From: Branchiostoma floridae
Lineage: Eukaryota; Chordata; Leptocardii; Amphioxiformes; Branchiostomatidae
Direction of reading: 5' to 3'
NCBI RefSeq assembly: GCF_000003815.2
Contig: NW_023365762.1
Span: 142,490-206,489, forward strand
Length of the DNA: 64,000 bases
The notes beneath the pieces are model-generated. The model worked only from the letters and a program-made list of their open reading frames with translations, was not told the origin of the DNA and did not search any database. Below, in pieces: positions 22,701-34,700 of the stretch. Made by a program: the position numbers and the translations under genes. Position 1 is the stretch's first letter. Each line of letters starts with the position of its first letter.

Positions 22701-25700
22701 CACAAAGGTCATTACAATTACACAGAGATACAACCAACAATATTTTGTGGAGACATACCAGACAACAGTTTACAGTACAACTTTGCACTTTTACATGAAC
22801 ACCAATACTTACTCGTATTCATCTTGGATTTGCATGAGTTGTGCATTGTGCTGTTCCATAAGGCTTTCCAGCTCTGCCTTGGGAACCATGTCCTGTAACA
22901 GGCACAAGAATGACATTCTAATATCTATGTGGTTTACGCAATGTGTCCTTTTGTGATTGAAGGCAACAAGTATGCATTCAGCACCAAGGACAGATACAAC
23001 TAGCATGGCTGTAACATCATAAATATTTGGGAAATCTTGGAAAAACATGTCCTGCATCACACACAAAAAGGATACTCTAATATCTATGGCTTCACTGTGA
23101 CTGAAGAATATTTGTTGGTCGAATATTTGTACCTTTGCTGTATTTGTATAGTAAGCGTAGCACCATAATTGTAGTTTTGAAGGTTTGCTAAGGGACCACG
23201 ACTTTGTCAAGGTGCTAGATGAAAACTGTTTGAACAGCAAATAATTTTTCTCTCATTACAGATTGAGATTTCACTGTACTGTTATATTTCTATTTGCAAG
23301 AGATCCCTCTGTTTTTAGAACAATTAGCAAAAACTAGTAACTTAATGATCACCTCTTTCTCTTCTTCAAAAGACATGGCTGACGTTGCTCTATCCTCATA
23401 CTCCCTGTCCAACATGGCCACTATCTCTTCTTTGGAGTGCTGTGTTAGATCAACACCTGGAAACACAGGAATCATTAGGAGTTTTAGTTGCCTTTATTTA
23501 CAAAGCAATACGGGCATGTGTCATCAGGACTAGCCAAAACTATCATGCAAGGAACTGTCCAGGGAGAAAGAAACAGGGGTAGCCAATGGAACAGATAGGA
23601 GGATGATATGAGAGAGTTGGCAGATATGACTTTGCAACCGGGAGGTCACTGCTGATGTAAAAAATAGAACCAGTGCAAAAGTGTCAAGAGTTACAGTATT
23701 TATAAGTAGAGGCATGGAGGCCAAATATTTGAATAGAGACAGATGCTGGACTATGACTAGGGTAGATATCTACTAGGAAAACTACTGTTTTTCATTGCCT
23801 TTATTTAAATCACTGTTATTTCATTATGAAACACATCAAAACAAAGGACAAACCTGTAACTTCCTTGATCAGCTCCATTAAAGTCAATGTTTCCGTTTCC
23901 CTCTCGAAGGTTCGCGGGCGCTCTTGCTGTGTCCAGTACAGTTTGAGCGGTAGGTTACCATAGATACCGTGTTTGGAACTATTTGTGGCGTAAAGGGGAA
24001 ACATGGTGGGGTCTTTAGTCTTCAAATTGGCATCAAACTCTTCTGCATTTTCTTCTGGTAAGGATTTCACAGGCAGCTCCTGAAACACAAAAAAAGAGAA
24101 GTAGGTTTACCTTCAGAAAGTTCTATATTCAGCAATTCTGAACATCTTTATACTCATAGAATATACCTGTGGTATGAATTTGAAGCCACGCTACTTAATA
24201 GTTTTCTTCCATAACATTTTAGCAAAATTTCAACAAAAGAGAAGGTTGATAAAAAGTTACGAGGAAAAAATATTACTTTCCAGTAAGGCGTTCACACCTG
24301 TGTGTATCTTCAAGTCCATATGAGTTGCGTATTGACTTTTTTATCATGGTTTAGGTAAAGTTTGAGGGGATGAGATTGTTTTTTGCTTTGACCCATCATT
24401 GTGCAACGTGGTTATCAACCTGTTTTAAGACTGATATCCAAATTCATCTAACGTCAGTTCACCTTTATCCGCGGGGTAACCCATATCCGTTGTTTTACAA
24501 ACAATGTGTTTAGGCATATCAACTCGCCGGACGGTGGTTTCAAACTGTAATATTTTGAAAATATTGACTGGTTTCAAACTGAATATTTTAAAAATAGTGC
24601 AGTTTGAAACCACCGTCCGTCAACTTCTTATCCCTAAATACCCTGTTTTTATAAACAACGGATTTAGGTTACCCTACAGATAAAGGCAAACTAGCACTGT
24701 TGACTTACCAAACTAGTCAGATCCTCTGCCTCTATAGTTGCGACAGCTGCCATCTCATCCTGTGAGTTCACCGCGACCTTTAACCCCTGCATTTCCGCCA
24801 GTTTGTCAGGCACACTGAACACAAACTCTTCAAACCTGAAAGGCACAGATAATGTTAATTTTTATCGAAAGAATGCTTTGGTCCTGGATACAACTTAAGA
24901 TGGTATCTCAGTGCACATGAGGCACTGGTGCGGCAATGTGGGGTTCATTCACTTTGGCACTGTTGTGTTATTCTTGCAAATTTTTTTTACAAATTAGATA
25001 TTTCGTAACACTTAAAGTATGACTTAGAAGACAACAAAATACGCAAAACGTAAGAAAATCTGTTCTTTATCTCTGAAATTTGTTGAGCAATTATTCTTTC
25101 AAACCACGCAGAGCTACACCGGTGCCCCAAGTGCAGTGAGATACCACCTCAGGGTACTTATTACTGCCATACTTGGTTTTAAAGTAACTGGGCCACACTG
25201 CCATTGGTTCAAAGGTACAGTGGCTCAATATGGCCATATATGGCACATGAAATATAGTTGGAAGTAAACTTTCTTGGACGAGTATAGATAAAAGTTCTTT
25301 TTATGTATAATAAGTAACTTTGGGGACTTCTCACCTGTCATCCTCCTTGGGCGTTTCTTCATGAGGCTCCTTGACAGTCACAGACTTTCTTCTCTTAACA
25401 CCTGGATACAAAGAATCACATAATCACACATCATGATATCAAGTCTTCTTGAAGCTATGAAGCACATGAAATTAGATATAATCTATACATTTTCATCTAT
25501 TGTGCTATGTAGGAAGATTCTGATGTTGATTTCAAAAATCTCATTCAATTTTGTCCATTTATGAAAAAAAGTATGGTCTAGTACATGCATTACAGTGTGT
25601 GGCCCAAGGGCTATAAGAAATAGAGATGACCACTACCTTATATTACATAATATCCTCAATATGGATAAGGTATTGGAAGTATTCTAACTTGACATACAAT

Positions 25701-28700
25701 GTTATAATTTACATTATGAATATTTTATATTTTTAATATGAACAATTATCTTTTAGTTAATGAGAGACTTTCAGAGGAGCCAAGCTATCAGAAAACATCA
25801 GCCTTTCACATTTACCATATATGTACATACCTCCCTTGCCTATCAGGCTGCCTTTCTTGGGTTTTTCAGGTGTCTGAGGTTTGGGTTCAGGTGGAGTGGG
25901 TGGTGTGTCCAACACACCTGTCTTAAACACCTGGTCACCCATGGTCAACACACAGGTGAGTTCAGTATCTGTGGAAGGAATTAAGATATGTTAACACTAT
26001 AGTTTACCTTTACCTGCAGGGTAACCTACGTACTTGTAGCTTCAAAAACGTTTTTAAGGCATGTCAACAGATGGTGGTTTTGAATGGCATTTAATTGACG
26101 GACGGTGGTTTCGAATTGCAATATTTTCTGACAGGCATTGAAGCTTGAAAAAGAAAAAGAATTCTCAAATATCTTGGATTTAACAAACTCTGATGAAATA
26201 TTTTTAAAGCATTGCAATTTGAAAACACAGTCCGTAGACTTGATCAACAAATTAATGTTTTTAGACACATTGGATATGGGTTCTTCCTGGGATAAAGCTG
26301 AACTAGCGTTACCAACCTTTTTGAAACAAGGATACAATGAGGGTAGACATATGAGACTAGAAACACAAAGGAAATATATATTTTGAACTTCATACTACAG
26401 CCAAACCTTCCCAACACATTGTACAACCACCCAAGGGATTTTGGACAGGTGGTTGGTTTGAAGAAGATTGACTTACAACATCATCAGGACATAATGGTAA
26501 CAAAAAATTAATTTTACAAATCTAAAAGAAAGATAAAGACTGTGAAAAACGAACCTTGCATTCCAACAGGCTTGTATACTCTAACATTTAGAAATCTGTA
26601 GAAAGATATTAAAAACAAAAGTTAAAAGTGTAATGCAACAAAAAAAAACATTTACAACATAAACTCAAAATATTGAAAAAGACAAATTGTACAAACTAAC
26701 TTATGTTTAGAATAGTTCAGGCTGTAATCATTAGTCTATTAATGAGTTACACAAATTACTATTAGAATCTCTTATGAGATAATGACTTCTATTGTCTTCA
26801 AAAACCATTATCCCTTTCTCTTTATTGATCAGAATATATTGTAATTTTAACAGAAAGAACTCTCTAAAACAACCAGAATGTTATCATCCCAGTCCATACC
26901 TGTCGTACTCTGGTTCATGTGTCCAGACTGACCGGTCTTCTGAAGGAGGTTTTACCACGAGCTCTGGTGCCTCGACTGTGCTCGCTCCTCCAAATCTCAC
27001 CCGGGACCCTCTCCTCTACAAAAGGGAACATCATCGATATCATTGTTATAATAGTGGCCTTATATCTTACATTGTGCACCAGTAGTCGCTGTGACCTCAG
27101 TATTGTTGCTGTTAGCAAAGAAAGGGTAAGTCTTTTCGCCACCTTGACAGAAACCTTGCCACCAGTTCAGTTATCACCTTTAGAAAAAAGCTGTTAACGA
27201 TAACCTTGTTAAACACTTCTATCAAATTAATCCTTCAAGCCAAATAACATCTTTCACATACAAAGGACAAAGTTTTGAATGGGAACTATGTACTTTTGGT
27301 TGTTTTACTGAAGGTTGATAATATAATATTGCAATGCAAAAGATGCTGTCAATTGGTTTGAAGGATTAGTCTGCTCCATGTTAAGGACCATCTCACTGCA
27401 CTCGGGGCACTGGTGTGGCACTGTGGGGCTCGTTCACTGCGTGTTGTGTAATTTTTGCCAATTTTGCTCTAACTGCAGTGAGATACCACCTTTACTATCA
27501 TTTATAGCTTGGACAAGGAGTTGCCATTTTTGTGCCCAAATCATCCTATTCTGTCCAAACTGCACAATGATAGCTGACTTTCCTGTTCATCAGTTTTTAA
27601 CCATGCATCTGTTTCCTTTTTCCTGATCATTTTTCCATCACCAACACCAGAGGGCTTTTTAACTAGTAGTATTCCCAGCCACCAAACTCTGGTATGATAC
27701 CAACAAACCTTCCGGACTGTCCCTTTTTTCTTCAACACTCCTTTGATCGGGGCTTTCTTTTTGTCGGTTTGCCCCTTTTTTGCTGATTTTTTCTTACTTT
27801 TCCCTTCCTTTTCACTGTCGCTGTCTGAGTCTGAGTCAGAATCCGAGCTTTTGTCCGTGTTGTCTTCGCTGCCATCACTCGTGCCTCCCTCTTGAGAAGT
27901 TGTGGATTGTTTCGAGCTACCGGATGCAGCTCTCTATTCGGAACATGAATCTCATCTTTCATTTTTGTGTGGTATAAGATGACTGAATGGATACACCTGT
28001 GTTCCAACACCCCTATGTTCCTACACCTTATGTTCCATAAAGAACATTCATGCAAGCTAAATGTCCAAAAATTGTACATTAATGGAATATGAAAAGCCTG
28101 TGGACAAACATGGATTATTAGGGACATTTCAATCGGACTTAGTGTTGTTGCAAAGAAAACTAAAGTATTAGAAAGAATTTAATATAGAGAAAATCAAAAG
28201 ATCTGAAAAATACTAATGACCGGTATTTTGTTTTCTATCAAAAATAGCATGCAGTATACAAGTTTTTTTGAGACATGCAAAAATTCATCACAAAATTATA
28301 TTTTCTGACAATGGAAGATACTGAAATCCTGAGCTCTTGTTTCTCACCTTTGAAAGCTGTTGTCCTTCACTCCCAGTTTCTGATTCCAGTTCGCTGTCGC
28401 CCGGTGGTAAGTCGTTCTCACTACCGCTCTCTGGCTCGGACTCTGGTTCAGGCTCGCTCTCAAAATCTGATGGCTACAAAGAAACAAACATGGTACTGTA
28501 AGTTTATTCAATTTTGCATTGACTTTATTTCAAGGTAGGAGTAAAAAGGAGGTTTTCGTGATGTTCAAGGAAGTTCAAGGCTGAAACAATTCTGTAGTAC
28601 AGTAATTCATACACTGGAGAGATATATTCATGGTATCATAAACTTGTATTCAGCCATATTTTAGCTCCCTAGTCTCTTCTGTCCTCTCCACAAATACTAG

Positions 28701-31700
28701 ACCTAGTACGTCGCATGTCCCCAACATAACCATATACACATGTAAGACCTGGTCAAACAAAAACTGACACTTGTTGCAAAGAGGATAGAAGAGACTTGGG
28801 AGCTATAATACGGCTGGATACCAGACTAAAATTTGCAGTGGACAGACTTCTGCAAAAACGAAGACACATAAAACTACCACAAACATTTTAAGATTTACAG
28901 TAAGCAAAAAGAATTACAACTTAGTTTATACAAGAACTGTAAAATTACATTAATATCAAACATTTTGAGATATACAAAAATAATTTAGAATGAAAGATCC
29001 AAAAGAAATATGTTCATTTACTGATGTTGCTTTCTCTGGTCCCTCGGTGGAAGGGCTCACTACAGCAAACTGGGGGTGGTCAGGTTGGGTAAAATCGTCG
29101 TCAGATTCAAACTCATCCTCTACACTGCTAGCATAGGCCAATAGGTGTTCAGCACTGGGGAAAAAAAGGTACAATTACTGTTGATACTACAGGAAAATGA
29201 ACAGAAATGTCAATGAAATTCTAAGGACAGAGAAAGCTGCATAAGTAACACAATCTCCAGTATCCCTGTCCTTGGTGCTGAATGCATTCTTGTTACTATT
29301 AATTATTATAGACAGAATTTTACACATACAAAGGCCTTAGATAGATGTGCACCAATAAGAATGAAACGCATTATTCAATAGTGTGCATTTTATAAATATG
29401 CATATCAAATTTCTTATGGTTGCCTTAGTGAGGCAAGGAAAAATTGAACCGATTTCAACAAATGGAAATGGAATTCTCAATTTGTAATGACTACCGGTAT
29501 GCTTGGACATTTTATACACTCCATTATCTATCATACAGTTTACATGAAGTAACAAGAAACAACTTAAACCATACAGATAAACTAATACAACTTAATATGA
29601 TTAAGATTCAAAATGCCTACTTCTGAATGTCAAAGTTGTAACGCTAGTTCACCTTTATCCGTTGTGTAAAAAAGGGGGTACTTGGGGATTTTACGTCAAC
29701 GGACGGTGTTTTCAAATTGCATCATTTTCAAAGTATGGCATTGCATTTTGAAACCACCGTCCATCGACTTTATATTCCAAAATACCAAGTGTTTTAAAAC
29801 AACGGATATCCCCCCCTCCCAGATAAAGGTGAACTAGCATTAACTGCTACTACATAATTGAAATCTCATGCTTTACTTAAGAATTTCCTTACCCCATCTG
29901 CGCCTTCTTTTTGAATGAGTCAATCAGAAATTTCCATCTGCGACCATGGCCTTTTGAACTCTGCAAAAAATTATGAAAATGAATAAAAAAAACATGTATG
30001 TTTACTTTGGCATCCTACAACACTAGTATCCATTTTCCATAATTTTCTTGCAATGCGCAGCATATTATATATTCATTTTACAGTAGCTTTGTATGAGTTA
30101 TAGTATGTTTGAGATCATTTGAATTTGTGGAAACAGAAGAAAATTGATGTGTGTGCAGATGGCATCCATATAATCAAATCAACAAGGCCTTAGTTACAAT
30201 AACTAACTCCCAAGGGAGCCCTTATAGGGTTAATCCACTGACATACCAGGGCCCATTGACTCTGAATAGTAGCGTAACTTTATACTATATCAACAAATCT
30301 GCCTGTACCATTGATAGAGGAACATGTTGTATTTTGTCAACAAAACAATCTATTATGCATAGAAAACTTACCCGGGTCACTGAAACCTTTATACCAAGTA
30401 GTGACCCTACGCCGGGATGGCACGGATTTGTCTTTTGTTGTTGGAGAATCGGTCATGTTTTGTAAACAGAGTAAGGCAAGGGTTGTGTGTTAGCACGGGC
30501 TAGTTTCTTACCGTTAGCTTGGCGAAGAGTTTTTCCCAGTTCATGATCCGTTTCTCACGAGCAAGGCGCTTGGACTGTATAGAAAAAGAAAGATAAAAGA
30601 AATATAATCATTATGTCATGATGTATACACTTTTTCTCAATTTTGCATTGCTATCATGGTAACTTGTCCTCGTTGATCTGCAAGATACCAAGGGGGTACC
30701 TTTGGGTGTTTTCATTGGTATTGGTCATGGCATCTACTTGTCGACAGGTCCCCAGTTGATTTTTACAAATCCAGGGACCGGGACAAGCCCCAAAATAGCC
30801 CAGTAGTGCAGAAAAACAGCCTATAATTAAACTACCCAGAAAGATGTTTTCATGCATACAAAAGGATAAATGTAAATATACTCACATGTGCATCCACTAG
30901 TTGAAGTCTTTTAATGGCAATGTTCAGTTGTCTCTTCTTGCTGAAAAGGGAAAATGTGAAAATTAATACTAACCTTCACAACTTACTACTTGTAACTTAT
31001 TACTTACTTACTAGTAATGCAATCAATCAATGTAATGGTTGCTATCATAATATGATGACACTTTTAAAAAAATCCAGAGATTGCTAATTCACCAAACATT
31101 AGTATCAACACCCTTTGAATTACCTGCATGGTACTTCAGTTGCTTGGAAAAGATGTTGAACATTTTGGTAGATTAGTGATTCAAACATCTTATCGTTATA
31201 TGTACTAGTTTGTCATTTAGACATCTTAACATAATCATTTTCTTTGCAATTGTTTCTAACCTAATTGTAACCTAGAAAATAATACAAAATATAATTAGCA
31301 ACAACAAAATTATGCTTCTAAACTTTCAGTCCATTTAAATTAAATATTATTTTACTTAGATCTAATTCTACTTTTTTAGCAAAGGTTTTCAATAAGTTTC
31401 AATCTATGTCTACTTGTTGTAACGCTAGTTCACCTTTATCCATGAGGCAGCCTAAATCTGTTTAAAAACTCAGGTATCTAGAGTCATTTAGTGATATCAA
31501 GTCAATAGGCGGTGTTTTTAAGTTGCAATTGTTTTAAATGCTGCAGTTTGAAACCACTCTCCATGGACTTGATATCCATGAATACCCTGTTTTTAAAAAC
31601 AACAGATAAAAGTTACCCCACAATTGAAGGTGAACTAGCATTATATGCACATGTATAACATAAATGGCTAACACAGAATTGTGCTCTGGAAGGTTAAATA

Positions 31701-34700
31701 CCTTTCATAGTCAGCATGTAGTTTCTTTAACGCCTCGCTTTTCTCATCCCAGGGTTCAGAGTACACTCTGACAAGTCGCACTAACTCTGTGACTGGTACG
31801 TTCAAGTCTGTAGCACTGATGGTGAAAGTGAAATTTGATTAGCCCAAATGCATAATTCTACTACAAAACAAAACAAAACACATCAGCTTCTGTATCGGTA
31901 TCTATGTAGCCAGTTTAACTGCCCTTTGGCAATAACATTACCAGATTTTGTATCTGTATCTGTATAGTTGGTATAGGCCACAAGCCACCTTGGGTGTAAT
32001 GCACCAACTTCTGTATCTGTATCCATGTAGGAGGTTACGGCTTTGAAACAACTCACCAGATTCTGCATTTGTATCTATAAAGTCAGTATAACTGCCCTTG
32101 GGTATAACACACCAGCTTCTTTATCTGTATCAGTATAGCCAGCATAACTATCCTTTGGTGTAGCATTAGTCAGCTTCTGTATCTATAGTAATATATACCT
32201 CTATCTGTATAGCCAGTATAACTGCCCTTCAGTGTAAAGGTGGGGTCACACATGCATTTATATTAAAGTTCGTTTGAGGTGCGTATGAAGCTTTTAGTCT
32301 CTAACAGGCTCCACAGGTCGCGGGAAAAATAGTACAAATAAAAAAAAATTGGACAAATATAGATACATAACGTGTTAGCTGACCGAGAAGTATAGTTAGT
32401 GACCCAGCTAGCTTGTCTGACATGTTACCTGTCTACGTTAATTTGTCCAATTCCTATTATTGTGGGGCCTGGTGGAGGCAAATACTCATACGGACAAATA
32501 CTAATAAGTGCCTCATACGGACTTGAATATATACGCAGGTGTGACCCCACCTTAACACAGCAGCTTCAAAATGTTTTCGCAAATACATTTTTTAAGACTT
32601 GACGTAACAAACCTTCTGAAGATTTTGCCAGACACGATGGCCAGTCTGACCAGTACATTAGGTGGGAGGTTATGTTCCAATAGTTCATCCTTCAGGTCAA
32701 TCACCTGTACACAAAACACATACACAATCACTATGAATGAATGAATGAAAAACCTTTCATTCACATCTACACCAGGGCTCTAGCCAGCTCAACATTTTTT
32801 TCTGTCAGCCAATTCCCATTGTCCCGAAAACACTATTCCAGGAGTTAGAGAGACTGAACTGAGACCTTGAAAAATGGGTTTTAATGAGATTATCGTATGC
32901 GAAAGGGCACCGACACACATTGTCAACAATCATAACAATAGCAAAACAAACAGTGTGTGGCTTTTACTGCCGTGGACGGCATCACCAAGCAGCCTGTAGC
33001 TTCCACCAAGGAGCTTTTATCAGATTTTTGTCCGTCATAGTTGATGGATTGGTTTTAAAATTTTTCCGTCACACGCAGCAAATTTCCGTCAATTGACGGA
33101 AAAACGGACGCTGGCTAGAGCCCTGATCTACACACATGTAAGAAGCTAGGTATAGTCATGATGATAATACGGAAGACTAATGGTACAATTACAATATCTC
33201 CATGTAGAAATAGTGGGAGGAAGGTGTGGTCTGAGATGTGGGTCTGTGCAGTACGAATGAGAGTCAGAGACCTCAAAAACATTGACTGATATACTGTTTG
33301 TCTGAGTATATCTTTGAAAGCTGATTGGCCAGTTTCAAAAATGGCTAATGTAATCTAGTGGGCAAGGGAGTTTGCCATGGACCGGAGTTTTCCTACAAAG
33401 GTAGTTTGCCATGGAAGGAGTTTTGCCCCGCCTCGAGGCAAACTATCTTTCTAGGCAAACTGATTCCCTTCAACGGCAAACTTCCTTTCCTGGCATTAGA
33501 GAACCATAGCCAACTTTGAAACTAGCCACTCCCACCCCCCATAAAATAAAAGGCAGCCCAGCTTGAAGTCTACAAAGAAGGCTAAGTCTAACCCCAGCAA
33601 GACTGGGAAGGGAAAATGATAAACCAGACAGTGAGTGTTTTAGAAATTGCTAAACTTTCTTTCCAACACTGAAATCAATATAGGGACTTACCCTAAATTT
33701 TCGGTCAAACTCCGTCAACCTGGAGATAGAGAGGGTCATTCTGTGAACAAGGTCGACGGAGTTTGACCGAAAATTAAGGGTATGTCCCTATATTGATATC
33801 AGTGTTGGAAAGAAAGTTTAGCAATTTCTATAATGTATCCTACCAACACAGATGAACTTTCATGCTCAGATAGTGAGTGATTCTACCCACCTCCTGTAGA
33901 GAGTTATTGAGCAGTGCCACAGCACTGAGGATCCCGTCACACAGGGCGTCAAACTTGTTCTGTTCCTCCAACTGTCGCGCTCTCTCCTCCGCTGCCTCCT
34001 GCTGTAAGGATAATCATTGGTCAGGATAAAGTCCGCATGTGTCCATGAATTACCTTCATTAAGATGGAGGTACTGTTTTGAGTCTCGTAGATGTATGGGG
34101 ATGTATCTAAAGAACAACTGGATGGATCGCAATGGTTTTTGCTAAGGTAGGTTGGGTGATTCCAACAATAATAATAAAGGTTGATTTTGGGCTTCCTGAC
34201 CATTGACCTTGTTTTGCTGATGTTTTCTTTTGTTTTGATGTGATTACATGTATCTTGGTATATGTTGGTTCTGTTGTGATATTTTACAATTCTGGTAATA
34301 TTTCATTGCAATGATTGCAACATTTCCTTGCAATTTCTAAGTTTGCATCTTTAAGCTCTTGCAATCAGGATGATATTCTGTAAGCAGTTTAAGCTCTTGC
34401 AATCAGGATGAAGTGAGACAAGTTTGGGTTTGCATCACTGTGTGTTCACTCATTGAAAATAAACATTACTGTATAGTTTTCTACCATTCCATAGAAATCA
34501 CAGACATCTACAGTTAGATGCAAATGGCAATATTATACAAATACTAACAGAAAATTAATAGCTTATCACACTACTTAACATCAAAAGTGTAGAAACCAGC
34601 AGTAGAAAATTCAGGATCCATTCCATTGCAACTTTAGTCAAATGGAGAAAACAACAACAACACGACAATAACAACACAACGACAAAAACAACAACACAAC

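Noticed and set aside
30370-30466. Extra exon of the unrecognised gene
   Set aside because: The attractive frame (SRRRVTTWYKG) does not match the phase of the neighbours. The phase-compatible frame has a poor acceptor. Without it, exons 30512-30574 and 29893-29960 join in phase, so it was left as optional.
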